Shown: positions 53,401-64,000 of the stretch, piece after piece | How the letters are laid out: each line of letters starts with the position of its first letter | How positions within the stretch are numbered: the stretch's first letter is position 1 | Assembly (NCBI RefSeq): GCF_020740795.1 | Contig: NC_067282.1 | Span: 139,176,858 to 139,240,857, forward strand | DNA: 64,000 bases | Direction of reading: 5' to 3' | Origin: Apus apus | Taxonomy: Eukaryota > Chordata > Aves > Apodiformes > Apodidae | Program-made: the position numbers and the translations under genes | The notes under the pieces: generated by a model | Told to the model about the DNA's origin: nothing | Database searches by the model: none | The model's input: the letters and a program-made list of their open reading frames with translations, nothing else

Positions 53401-56400
53401 TAGCAGCAACGTGACCAACTGGCTGGATCACGCCAAGGAAAACTATGGTGGTCAGTACAGTGAGACTCAGGTGGAAAGCACAAAGTCACTTGCCAGGCTC
53501 TTCCCACTGTTTGCTTTCCAAATTCTATACAGAACATGTATCATGCAGGTGGGTACACAGCTTTTGAGCAAAAATCTGGACATATACTGTGACATGTGTT
53601 TGCTGCTATGTCTCTGGGCATGTTTTTGCTAATTGTTGTTTCATGAGTGACACAACCTTGCAGAGTACTTTTAATTACCTAAGAAGGTAGCTTGCTATAT
53701 ATCTTCTCATATAATCAAATAAGTAAAATTAACTTGGCCAAGACTCATTAAGAAGCTTGTGTGACTTCTTGCTACTAATTTTTCTGAACTCTTTCTGGTT
53801 GAAATATCTGGTGCTAGAGTCCTGTGCACCTTATACTGCAGTGTTACAATTATCAGAGGCTCAGCATGTAGTTTTCCCGTTTCTTAAATGTGCCCTTACT
53901 TTTTGGGAGAGGTGAACAATCTTTATTTGCTCTCTTGTTTGCATATTTCTCCTACGGTTTTGATGGGGTTATTATTTCCTACACTGGAACAAGGTGGTTT
54001 CCTATTTGTGGAAAGAAACAGTCCTTTCACAGCCTCTCTGATAGGCTATGTGTTTTTTTTCTACTTCTGAGTGCACGCATGTTATATGAATGTAAAATGT
54101 CAAGAAGTTACTTAAGCTGACATGATTCCTTCAGATTCATTTCTGTCTGGATGATTCTGGCTAAGCAGGAGTTTGAGGTAGCTTACCTTTTAGCAACGGG
54201 TATAACAAATTTATGAGCTGACTGGGAAATTAATTTTATAGTTATTGCTGTTAAAATGCTGCTTAAGGAAAATCTTACAAATATGTAGCATACACTGCTT
54301 TATTGACACTCTCCCTTGCCATCATCCCACATTCCCCATCCATCTGCCTCTTTTTTCTCCTCTGCCCTCCCTGTCCCCCCCAAAGCACAAAGTCCTAAGC
54401 AAATTATATATAAAACAAACAAAAACCCCAAACCAACAAATGCTCACATATGGCCAAGGCTATGCACTAATGACCAGATGGAAATGGACCAGATATCATT
54501 AATCAGAGTTAAAATAATCAGGTATATCTCTAGAAGAAAAGTATCTGCACTGTTGAAAGAGAGGACTTTAATTCCTTTGGCAAAATTTCTAATAAGCTGA
54601 AGTCTTTTTCCTTAGACTAGACAATAGATAGGTATCTTTTTGTAAAGATTAACAGTATTTTCTCCATATCATTAAGTTAACAGTTTTTTGGTGCCTGTGA
54701 TTCATGCTGATGACACTTTTATTCCTATTAGAAGTCAGTTCTGATTTGCAGTAGGCTGTGGAAAGAAGGAAGCAACAGATTTGGCTCAGTTCTGATCTTT
54801 CATATTTCTGTTGCCATTTATTCACCCTTTTACAATTTGTATGTTCTTTTGGAGGTAGAATGTAGATGAAAAATATTTTTATCAAGAACTAGCATTTGAC
54901 TAAATCTTTAGCACTGAACAGACTCCCAGTGAGTAGGGTTGGACATAACCATTGATGAGAAACACTACATGAGCTCAGTTACTTACTGTGCTAGAATTTT
55001 CAGACAGCTATAAACCAATAATATTCTATCTGGATTTGACATTACCAGTCATGTCAAAGAGCCAGGCAGAATGCTGAAAGAATCCAGAACTCTTCAAAAC
55101 CAGAAGGAGAGTAAAGAAACCAGTCCTACAGCTAGCTTTGTCATGACTGTATTCTGAATTACTCAAGCTACCTCTTTCATTTTCCCATCAGTCTGTAAAA
55201 CTGAGTGGATTATAACTTTCTGCCGTGTATGAAGTTGCACTGCTTAGTTAATCAAGCTTCCTCAAAAAACAAAATGAAAAAACTCTTGGTAGAAGCTGTT
55301 GTAATTTTATTATTACTATAATTATTATTTAAATAAACTCAACAGATCTTCTGCAGAACCTCACACAAGCAGAAGGAATTATTTGCTCTTGAAGTGAGAG
55401 GCAGTCTTACAAATCTACTTAATGGCAGTTATCAGAGTATGAAATTGGTAGGTTCCTCATCTGATTATTCATTTTGTTTTGTTTTCAGTTCCTAGAACTA
55501 AAAAGAAGTCCTCTAGATAACTGCTATGGCTGTCAGTTACATTAAGCTGGTTCTAAGACTGTGGCCAAATCTTCATTCCCTGTAGCTTTTAAACCTATGT
55601 GTTGGAAAGAATGTCTTAAAAATCATTCCCAACTTGAGCACACAATCAGAAGTTCAAAATCAAGTATCTGCATATTGATATTCTAAACTTATGTTCTGTT
55701 ATACACTGTCTACAAGACATAACTAAAGTATTAGGCAGAACCATTTAATATGTTGGCTGATAGCTCCAAGTAGAGATGATTAGATAAATGTATGGAGTGC
55801 TGCTTAGATTTGTAAAACTCAGGAGCAAGTTAAATAGAAGGAAAATGCTACATTTGGGCAGAAAATGAGAATATTTCTATTTGAAAGGCTTTCATAAAGA
55901 ATGGGCATTCCTTTTGGCCAGCAAGTATTTGGTTTACTGTGACTTCTTCAGAAGTAGAAGTTGGAGAAGTTTTCAAATTTAGTAAGTCTTAACTCTGAAA
56001 GGTGTTTGATATACTAACGGAATGGGGTTTCATTCTTCAATATAGATTCCTTCAGGATATTATCTCCAAACCATGAATTCCAACTTACACTTCAGTGGAT
56101 TTGTCTTGCCAGTTGCAGCAATGAATGTGATAAGCATTGTGCCACTACTGATTCTTGTTCCTATTTTGGAATGCATTAACTCATATCTCTTTAGTTCCAA
56201 AGACACTGGACATTCTCCAACAATTTACATTGGTATGTATAAAGTACATGTGTTTACACAGTTTTCATGTGTATTCTGCTTTCAAAAAAGAAACTACAAT
56301 AAGTGATGGATGATCATACACAATTATTTCTGACTGTAAATATTAAGATGGACTTGTTTTGGGATGATTTTCATAGATCAATATGTTTTAAAAAAATGTT

Positions 56401-59400
56401 GAAAAGATAGTACTGAAAAAATGTAGTAGATATGAAGAAAAGACTGGTAGCTTTTGTTTAGGACTGAGACTGAGGCTCTTCTGACAAAAGTTTGAGATGT
56501 ACTAACAAAGAACTAGAATTCATCCTGAGGAACTGGTGAGACAAACAGTACTATCCGTTTAAGCTTGAGGCTTGTGCTGATTTGGTTCTCTTCTCTATTT
56601 TCTACATTTTTATCCATTAACTTTTAGAAATTTAGTTTACTCTGAAAGTTTTTGGGGTTGGGAGAGTCCTTCAGTTGTTCTCTGATACTGGAGAAATGTT
56701 CTGTTGCTCAAACCTGTGAGTTTGGATTTAAATATTTAGGCTGTGAATAGAGGCTTTGCTTTTCTTACGTTTTTAACCTATAACCACATCAACGTTAGGA
56801 TTGCAGCTTATCAGAGTGAAATTGTATGATCACAAATACAGTTTATTCCAGTTTCATCCCAAGTGAATTATAAGTATCTAGTCTAATACTGGGTCAGCAA
56901 TAGGTGTTTCTAGATCTGGTGGGCAAGAGAAAACACACTGATAACTATGTAAAATAAATGTATGTGTACCACTGGCCTGCTGTTCCTGTTGAGCAGGCTG
57001 TACATTTCACAGGTGGAAAGTTACTTGGAGAGGTACAGATCTCCTCTCTCGTACTCAGATTCTCATTTTAGTATCTAGTATGGGACGATTGCCCAGGTGT
57101 TTATTGATTCTATTTATTAAAGTATGTTTGAGTTTAGGATTTTGTTGCACACTAGCTTAAAGTCATACAAAGAAGGATCTACTGGAGTTATCCTCAACCC
57201 CCAAACCTCTTAATTTCTAAGATCTGGAGGGATCCTTTGCAATACTCTTCTCATATCAGCTACATCTAGTACCACCAACAGCTTCCATTCTGTATTAACT
57301 GAAAACTATTCCCTTTTGTAAATACTAAGATACTAGCATTAAACTTAGATTTTTATCTTCCAGCCTGCATTACAAATCTCAGACAAAAATATTTATAAAC
57401 GACTATTTTCTCAGTGTGCTACCATTAATTCAGTGCCCCATGGCAAGCAGCATAGTGAGTACTGACACACACAGAGGTATTAATCTGACTAAATTAGCCT
57501 AATTAAGAGTGTTATTAAGTTTTATACAAACCAGATGCATATAACACAGCAGGTTGCAATTACCGTAGTTTTTAAAATAACATCTGCATTAAAACACAAA
57601 AAGCACATTCAGATAATAATTCTCCTTAAAACCATGGAAATTTCAAGTTAGTATTAATGTTCTATCCTGTTATGTTGAGCAGCAGTAGAATATATGCAGT
57701 AGTTTATTCTTACTAACTTCATTTATTAAAATAGCCTCCTGTTAGGGGTGATAAACTACCTGAGGCATAAAAATACCTGTGAGTGCAGGCAATGGCTTTA
57801 GCTATCCAAGCATAAGACTGCACCTGCAAGTATGGCAGACCTCTAAGTGCCAATATATTTGCCAACAGTTAATTAGGTTCACAATTATTTTCAGGAACAA
57901 AATTGAAAGCATAAATAGACCGTTGGTGCTAAGCCAGCCTATAACTATATTTTCATTCAAGTCTTGTAAAAGGAAAAAATTTAAGTAGTTTTCTGGAAAT
58001 TTTCAGTAGGTTAAGAATAACAGATTTCAAGGACAAACCATGTAGACAATGCTGAAGTGAATTACCTGATTGTTCTGTGATAAGGATCTACATGAAAACT
58101 GTAATCTGTTACTTTCTTTATAGTTGTTGGTTTTCTTTGTAAATTAGGTGTGCTCTAAAGATGTTAAAATCTTAGTGATTTTTATGTCCCACGTATACTG
58201 AGTAACTGGACCTCTTTATTAAAAACATGAATATTTGGTAAACTTGGAGTGTTTTCAGTTTCATAGTTGTTTGGGTTTTTTTGTTTGGTTTATAATATTT
58301 TATGCTACTTGACCTGGTCAATGGTACAGAAGATTGAGCTGAGAACTGAAAGCATGTGTCTGCTGAGTATTTGTCTATCAGCTACAGGCAAGAGGCTATA
58401 GCTGAAGTACCTGAGCCACAGAAGTTCTTGCTCTTTTATTCTCTGAAGCCTGATTGTACTGAAATGTCTTAAGTCCTGGATTTACTCTATCCAAGAGTAA
58501 GGTGGGGAATAGCTCTCTGTATAGTATAGAAAAGCAAGTGTCCAGTCCAATGTCAAGCTAATTTAGGAGTTGATGATGACCATTTCTCTCTAAAAGATAT
58601 TCTAGTTTGAAAAGTATTAGTTTTGGGAAAGATTTTTGGTCTTCTTTACTCAGGATATGAAATTAGGTAATCACAAAGGTCCAAAACATCCCTAGTCTCT
58701 GGATAATATAAACAAATTTGTTCTAGAATCAGCCCCAAGTGCTCCTAAAGCAGCCTGTTCTCCTGTAAAAGCAAAGCCCAGGTGGTCATTCCGAACTGCT
58801 TGTTTTAAAGAGGACTAAAGGGAGAAGAGGGAGGAGGAAACCTAGGTCTCCAAGGTTCTGCTTCTTTCTCTGCCACATAAAGTCTTAAAAGAAATGTTAC
58901 AATTTTTGGGCATTCAGAGGTTACTTTTTCTGAAATGTTTTTGGCTTTCAATAAGGAAAATGCTTAAAATATAGCACTGTGTAGTAATATTGAACTACTT
59001 GAGGTTTCTTTAGTACTAATGTCATTTTTCACTAGGAGAACTCTTGCTTTATTATATTACAAGAAGCTCCTTGAGGGCTTTATACCTGGCCTTGGTAAGC
59101 AGCATTGGCCAGAAAATGCTGCTACATTCCCTTCCATAATTAATTTTCAAGCAATAGTTCATTGGTGTTCATATTAAGCACTAGAAAGGTCTTAAAAACA
59201 AAACAGCTTCCAGGCCTCATGTTAAGCAGGTGGGGGATATTTAAAGTGAAAATTGCAGGAAAACTGCTGGTGGAAGGATGTGAGAGTTTGCTGCTGAAAG
59301 AAGAAACATGGATGCACGCAAAAACATAGCAAGGCTAAAGCTACTTAGCTATCTGAACTTTCTGCGTCTTCTGTCTGGTCATCCAACGAGACAAAATTAT

Positions 59401-61270
59401 ATATGTTGTAATATTGAATGATAGAATTGTTTTGGTTGGAAAAGACCTTTAAGATCATCAAGTCCAATGGTTAACTTAACATTACAAAGTTCACCACCAA
59501 ACCATGTATCTAAGCACCACATCTACACATTTTAAATACCTCCAGGGATGGTGACACCACCAGTTCCCTGGGCAGCCTGTTTCAATGCTTGACAACGCTT
59601 TCAGTGAAGAATTTTTTCTTAATATGCAATCTAAACCTTCCCTGGCACAATATGAGGCTGCTTCCTCTTGTCCCATTGCTTGTTACTTGGGAGAAGAGAC
59701 CAACACTCGTGTCACTACAATTTCAAAGCATTTCACTGTTGACAATAAATCTAATAAGTGTAATGATTCTCATTCCTAAAGTGAGACGAGGCTTTGTAAG
59801 ATGAGTGGAAAAACACCGTTCTGTTACTTGAGCCAAAGCTGTCAAAAGAAATCAAATTCTCACACCTGTGCCTACTGTATAGCTTAGAATAGCTCAGGAA
59901 TCACAAACTGAGTCAAAATCAATTACACCTCAAAACAGCAAATGTATAAATGTTTCAAGTTCAGGAGACTTACTTGAAAACTCTGCATTACTTGTGATTT
60001 TCTTTCTGAGAGGCTGCAATCATTTCATATTGTCAACATCAACAAATATAAAATAGTACATTTAAATAGTATCTTCTATGGAATGTGTGGTGAAGTCTAT
60101 GGTATTTAAAATACATCTGAGTTTATTGGAAATTTCTTTCATGCATCATGAGGCTAAACATCATTTTCTTCCTGCCCTGTGAGCTCATGTAGTACTTGTG
60201 CCTTACCTCTGAAGCAGGTGGTAAGAAGGTTATACATGTTGCATATGCAGTAACTTATTGAACTGTATTATGGACCCAGCGTATTATGGATTATGCTGTG
60301 ATACTTCTTCAGGTTATCTGAAGAGGGCAGGAAGTAACTGTAGTCCAGTGGCTTCCATGTAAACACTTAAAAAGCAGACTATTATCTCTTCCAGTAATGC
60401 AGCTCATCTGATCCAAAAACAGATCCAAAAATGCACCATTCAACAAACTTTAAAAAGTAGTTCAAGAGAACTCTGTAATGGAGGGAAAGGGGAAAACGTA
60501 GGACTGCTTCATCTCTTGAGGTGTGATCTGCAGTGGTCATCTTTCTTTCCCATCTATGATGGCCTGCAGCCGTAGAAATGCAGCACTTCAACAGCCTATG
60601 CTACTTTTTATATAGAAAGCAAATCAGGAAAGCATATCATGTATGTGTGTATTTCAGGATCTTATTGCGACTTAAAGAAGAGAATTGCCCCCACTTGGTA
60701 GTCTTTATTCCCACCTACTCTCTTATGATAACTTGAAGGGCTGCCACCTTATCTTTCTCTACTCCATTCTTACCTCCTCCAGTCTTAAAAAAAAAAAATA
60801 GTTCTTTTTTTTTTGTGACTTCACTCTTCAGAAATGTTTTCCCTCTCTCATTTTTTCTTCATCTATAAATTCTTTATGTGTTAAGCTGATGTCCCTTTGC
60901 TGGGATATTTAGAGTTAGGCTTGTGGTGTAGCAAGTATTTTTTTGTCCATTTTTGTGGACAGAGAAGATAAATTGTGGGGAGGGGGTGTTTCTTTTTGCA
61001 TCTCCTGGGACTGTTCCATTTAAATATGTAGTACTGCTGTAACTACAAGCTTGGTGAATACTGTCTGTGTTCTTTACCCAGTTGTAGGTCAATTATCTGC
61101 TGCACTTTCCGTGGTGGTTGCTGGCTTCTCTGAAATACACCGAAAGCATTTCCCTCAGGTGGAGCAGAAGCTTTCTGAGGAGGTTCTCCTGGTCTCCTCC
61201 ATGCCTTGCTTCCACTTAGCTCCTCAGTACATCCTACTTGGAGTGGCTGAAGCCTTGGTAACTCCCTCTT
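41060..61270 (+). CDS. SLC15A5: Solute carrier family 15 member 5, partial (six coding exons; 3' end outside)
   Basis: This is a multi-pass plasma-membrane-type transporter of the proton-coupled oligopeptide (POT/PTR2) family; the substrate of SLC15A5 is not established. Exons 41060-41429, 43170-43392, 49275-49444, 53328-53548, 56046-56232 and 61082-61270 join in frame to 453 codons plus one base. Human SLC15A5 is about 579 residues, so roughly 120 (the last helices and C-tail) lie beyond the window. Family marks are E53-L-C-E56-R57-F58 in helix 1 (the ExxERF motif, followed by TFF where peptide transporters have xYY), [10 protein letters not shown] (101-110), [11 protein letters not shown] (168-178), FYWLINLN (199-206) and GVAEAL (444-449). 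The start is the only in-frame ATG after the upstream stop; it has A at -3, and the leader length matches human. No frameshift or internal stop was seen. Confidence 0.96.
41430..43169 (+). other. SLC15A5 intron 1
   Basis: A GT-AG intron, phase 1, with no recognised repeat. Confidence 0.85.
43170..43392 (+). CDS. SLC15A5: SLC15A5 coding exon 2
   Basis: The acceptor CAATTCCAG ends at 43169. The exon encodes [15 protein letters not shown] to SFFKW, including [19 protein letters not shown] (168-186), equivalent to the GGIKPCVSAFGGDQF region of peptide transporters. It must end as AAATG at 43392 (phase 2) so that the Trp codon is completed by exon 3. This uses GTTGGT as donor, weaker than usual. 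Confidence 0.93.
43555..43591. repeat. Three-copy T-rich tandem repeat (T7-8CCTA)
   Basis: Three near-identical units of a T-run followed by CCTA. Confidence 0.85.
44550..44606. repeat. (CAA)n with C/A-rich extension
   Basis: About six CAA units, then an A/C-rich stretch with an eight-base C-run broken from an A-run. Confidence 0.85.
46935..46982. repeat. 25-bp period tandem duplication
   Basis: Two identical 23-base copies (46935-46957 and 46960-46982), two bases apart, in SLC15A5 intron 2. Confidence 0.9.
49185..49205. repeat. (AAT)n microsatellite
   Basis: About six AAT units, 70 bp before the acceptor of SLC15A5 exon 3. Confidence 0.85.
49275..49444 (+). CDS. SLC15A5: SLC15A5 coding exon 3
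   Basis: The acceptor GTACTAG ends at 49274; donor AACAG|GTAAGG follows 49444 (phase 1). It encodes [20 protein letters not shown] and on to MIYKPKT (residues 199-254). FYWLINLN corresponds to PTR2 signature 2, in which the usual N-x-G reads N-L-N here, as in human SLC15A5. Confidence 0.95.
49445..53327 (+). other. SLC15A5 intron 3
   Basis: A GT-AG intron of 3.9 kb. No repeat family or additional exon was recognised. Confidence 0.85.
53328..53548 (+). CDS. SLC15A5: SLC15A5 coding exon 4
   Basis: The acceptor CTGTTTGCAG ends at 53327; donor ATGCAG|GTGGGT follows 53548 (phase 0). It encodes the cytosolic connector ([20 protein letters not shown], 286-305) and the next helix ([20 protein letters not shown], 309-328). 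Confidence 0.95.
53549..56045 (+). other. SLC15A5 intron 4
   Basis: A GT-AG intron of 2.5 kb, with no recognised element beyond short A/C-rich patches. Confidence 0.85.
56046..56232 (+). CDS. SLC15A5: SLC15A5 coding exon 5
   Basis: The acceptor TTCAATATAG ends at 56045; donor CATTG|GTATGT follows 56232 (phase 1). It encodes [14 protein letters not shown] and then a hydrophobic helix with [20 protein letters not shown] (residues 329-390). Confidence 0.95.
56233..61081 (+). other. SLC15A5 intron 5
   Basis: A GT-AG intron of 4.8 kb that contains the reverse-oriented CR1 fragment at 59411. No other exon was recognised. Confidence 0.85.
59411..59740 (-). mobile_element. CR1 LINE 3' fragment, reverse orientation
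   Basis: It opens with the reverse of the CR1 tail (TGATAGAATTGTTTTGGTTG), followed by TTTAAGATCATCAAGTCCAA, then GGGATGGTGACACCACCAGT, CTGGGCAGCCTGTTTCAATG and CTTCCTCTTGTCCCATTGCT. It is 5'-truncated and noncoding, and lies in SLC15A5 intron 5. Confidence 0.9.
61082..61270 (+). CDS. SLC15A5: SLC15A5 coding exon 6
   Basis: The acceptor CTTTACCCAG ends at 61081; donor CTCTT|GTGAGT follows 61270 (phase 1). It encodes [40 protein letters not shown], then the helix [14 protein letters not shown] (437-450). E447 matches the conserved Glu in the helix-10 region of POT proteins. The next exon, expected to start LSVISYRF-like, was not found before the window ends. Confidence 0.95.
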
Positions 61271-61559
61271 GTGAGTAAAATCTAATAGCTGAAAGAAAGA
61301 GTGTCCTGATTTGTCAAGAATTATATCAGCTTCCTAAAAATAATTACATTCATGTGATATTTTGTCTCTGGCTTTATTCCACAGCCTTAATGAGCAGATC
61401 TGTGCTTTACCTGCTTCAGAGTAGCATAATTTGTCTTGTTGGCTGTAACTCAGAGTGAGCAGTGACATTGTTTCAGATTAACTGGAAAGTAACACAGTCC
61501 TGTCAGGTCCCTGGGGTGCATAATCCACAATTCAGCAAGGGGGTGATCAGAGAAGTGGG

Positions 61560-61668
61560 TCTCTGCTTGGATGTGTGACTGGCCTTGAAGCTGAATCTGC
61601 TTCAGGTGGGGGCTGGACCAGATGAGCTCCTGAGGTCCTTTCTGACCTCAGCTCTTCTGTAATGACCT
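61560..61668 (+). mobile_element. CR1 LINE 3' tail, forward orientation
   Basis: 'GGCTGGACCAGATGAGCTCC', then TGAGGTCCTTTCTGACCTCA and CTCTTCTGTAATGA, match the typical CR1 3' end. The fragment is short and its left boundary uncertain. Confidence 0.75.
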
Positions 61669-63825
61669 TCTAGAGACAGAAGAAATAGGCACATGAAAGC
61701 TGAGCCGCAGTTACAGTCTGTGAGCCCTTTTTAGGTTACAGCCAAGGTTAAGAAATTGAGCTTAACATCTTTTGTTCGTGGACCCAGCTAATAGAATTAT
61801 TGCAAATTTTTCTCTGACGCAGAGCATATGCAGGTGGATAACAGGATTCATTGACAAGGTAACCTGGAGAATATTGTAACCAGATGCAAGATTTTTGTTT
61901 GTGCTCCAGTGGGGAGTCATGTAAACATTCCTGCACAGAGCATCATGCCTTAGCTTGTGGCAAGGAGCCAGAGCTAAACACTCCTGTTTCACAAAGCCCA
62001 CATAGAGCTTAGCTCATACTTGCCATCATAAATTATGTAGACACACTCCTGCTTGTGAGGCTGAACCTTCTCTCCCTGCCTTAATTTACCTTTTCGTATC
62101 TACACTGACATTCCTGAAGTTTCTTTTCTTCTGAGGAACATGCAGAGTGCTTACCATTGTTTTACCTTTCAGAGCTAAAAAAAATGTTAGCATTATGAAA
62201 AAACCTCATCAACATTCATTTAAAGAGACACAGGTAAAGTAATCCATTAGCTGATCTCTGCAGGCATTTAATTCCACAGGTTGAGTGTCTATTTTTCCAG
62301 TGCGACCTCAAAAATAATCAGATTTTTATTTAAGAGGAGTAACTTCAGTATCTCAGTTTTATTCTTACCCTTTAAGACTACTAAGATATGTGGATCATGG
62401 TCTGTCACTAAAAAGGTAATTTTCCCTAGTTTTTAATAGTTAGCACTTTCATAATGCCTCTTCATCTGATAGCTCTCAAGTACTTAACTGAGACAGGTTT
62501 CTAGGCAGGTAATGGGGTTTCTAGGTTACAGGCTGAGTGTAACTGAAAACAGTGACCTTTTCTGTTTTGCTTAACAAAAACAGAGTTAGGAAGTAGTTTG
62601 TTTGCATTCTTCTAATGCGAAAGCATGAGAAGAGTATTGCTGATAGAATAAGGCTTTTTAATCTAGCAAGCTGGTACACAACAGAAGTCCAATGACTGGA
62701 AATTGACATGAGACTTGAATTGACAAAGAAATCAAGTTCCATCTTGTGTTTTTTTTTTTCTTTTCTCTTTTTTTTCTCAATCATTTTGAAAGGTATATCA
62801 TTAGAATGTCTCAGGAAGAAAAGTTGTCTTCCCCATTTAAATAAAGTTTAAGCATCTTGCTAAGAGCTGCATTTACAGGTGGAATGCAAGAACTCAGCAA
62901 AATGGGACTAAGTCTGAAATTGAGACTTGCATCTAGAAAACTAAAAGTAGATACCTAAAACAGTAGGTTACTACGGTAGTCAGTGGGGAGGCACTCCTCA
63001 CCTGCCTACATGTAGGTGTCTGGCACCATTTATGATGGAGTATCTAAGCTATGCACATGAGGAGAGGAAGCTCTTTACCTGTGTAGCCTCCAGCAGCTGC
63101 AGGAGAAGTGCATGTTTTCCTCGTAGGTCCTGCACCTTATCAAACAGTCCTGTGCAGGTTGTTAAGGTGCACTAGAGCGTTTCAGGCAGCACTGGGCATC
63201 TGTATTCCGGCTGCTGAACTAGAAACACACTCTAGGTTTCTACTTCAGTTTGAACTGAATTGCTGTTCAGGAGCCATTTCATTGATCTCCATGGATGATA
63301 ATGACAGCCTAGATACTTAAATAGTTGTTTCACCTTTCCTGACATTTTACTGCCTTTGTTATGCAGAAGGTCAAATTCAATTATCATAATAAATTACTTG
63401 ACCTGAAAGTACATGATCCAAATTGAAGACAGAAATGTTCACACTTGTAATCAGAGGGAAAAGAGATCTCATTTCTAAAGTGCTCAGTTAGAGGAGGTCG
63501 ATTTTGCGTGTAAAATTCTTTATCTACAATTGAGCCCTGATACTTACGGTTGTGTTTATATGATATATTTCACTGTCTTGTTGATAGAAGTTTTATAAAA
63601 GTATCTGCTTCAGGTGAAATTAACATCTTTTAGAATAGATAATATTAGCATTTAATGTTTCCCTAGCACTGAGGTAGTCTTTAAAAAAAAAAAAAAGTAA
63701 TGATAAAATAATTGCTCTTCTCAACAATATTGGAATGTAAGATCTCACAGGTGTCTGACAGCTCAAATTTGCAATCCAATCTTGGTTTAAAGTAAGAAAT
63801 TACTCTCTTAAAGCCCTGTGATTTG

Positions 63826-63965
63826 AAAAGGGGAAAAAAGAAAAAGAAAAAGAACAAACCAATAAAAAACCCACAACAAAATCAACCAACAAAACCAACC
63901 AACAAGTGAAACTCAAACCCAAAATCCCAACAAATACTACTGCCACAAAAAAATCCTCAAAAAAC
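63826..63965. repeat. A- and C/A-rich low-complexity tract
   Basis: A run of AAAAG units passes into about 110 bases of CCAACAAAA-like sequence almost free of G. It resembles the tract inside the CR1 copy at 17459. Confidence 0.8.
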
Positions 63966-64000
63966 AAAATAACTCCATCCTATGAGACAATATTAACAGG

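Larger units (their letters stand above)
61271..64000 (+). other. SLC15A5 intron 6, incomplete
   Basis: The 2.7 kb after the last recognised exon contain a forward CR1 tail (61560) and a C/A-rich tract at the window edge. I searched for the expected following exon and did not see it. Confidence 0.7.

Noticed and set aside
61380-61460. Possible next SLC15A5 exon after CCACAG
   Set aside because: The frame gives an unrelated peptide ending in TGA, with no match to the expected segment after VTPS.
1-64000. Endogenous retrovirus, CRISPR, prokaryotic operon or novel defence system
   Set aside because: No gag, pol or env-like frame, no LTR pair, no spaced direct-repeat array and no operon-like gene packing. 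The sequence is a spliced vertebrate locus.

Overview
The window is a vertebrate nuclear locus, almost certainly from a bird. Genes are split by GT-AG introns, one promoter sits in a CpG island, and the interspersed repeats are avian-type CR1 LINE 3' fragments. Two protein-coding genes are recognised. They lie head to head about 31 kb apart: MGST1 on the minus strand at the left, and SLC15A5 on the plus strand at the right, whose last exon or exons lie beyond the window. From memory, the same two genes are divergent neighbours on human chromosome 12p, so the order looks conserved. The bird species cannot be named from what is visible.

Layout. 1-2190 is flanking DNA downstream of MGST1, with one doubtful exon-like segment (792-886, minus). 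2195-9700 is MGST1: a terminal coding exon with its 3' UTR, two further coding exons, and a CpG-island promoter (9300-9945) holding the untranslated first exon or exons. 9950-41000 is the intergenic interval. It holds an A-rich tract, a roughly 320-bp (GGAA)n microsatellite with a G-quadruplex-capable edge, a GA-rich tract, an unusual interrupted inverted repeat (13051-13560), two CR1 fragments (17396 and 37246), and minor simple repeats; no gene was found there. 41060-61270 carries six coding exons of SLC15A5 (453 complete codons plus one base), with CR1 fragments in intron 5 and at the start of intron 6.

Function. MGST1 is a MAPEG-family membrane enzyme (glutathione transferase and peroxidase) of the endoplasmic reticulum and outer mitochondrial membrane. 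SLC15A5 is the least characterised member of the proton-coupled oligopeptide transporter family. Nothing here suggests the two proteins work together; they are neighbours by synteny. The best leads are the composite inverted repeat at 13.05-13.56 kb, loss of the mammalian redox-sensor cysteine in MGST1, a weak splice donor in SLC15A5 exon 2, and the GGAA/G4 tract. No convincing new biological system was found. No retroviral gag, pol or env, tRNA, rRNA or CRISPR array was seen.
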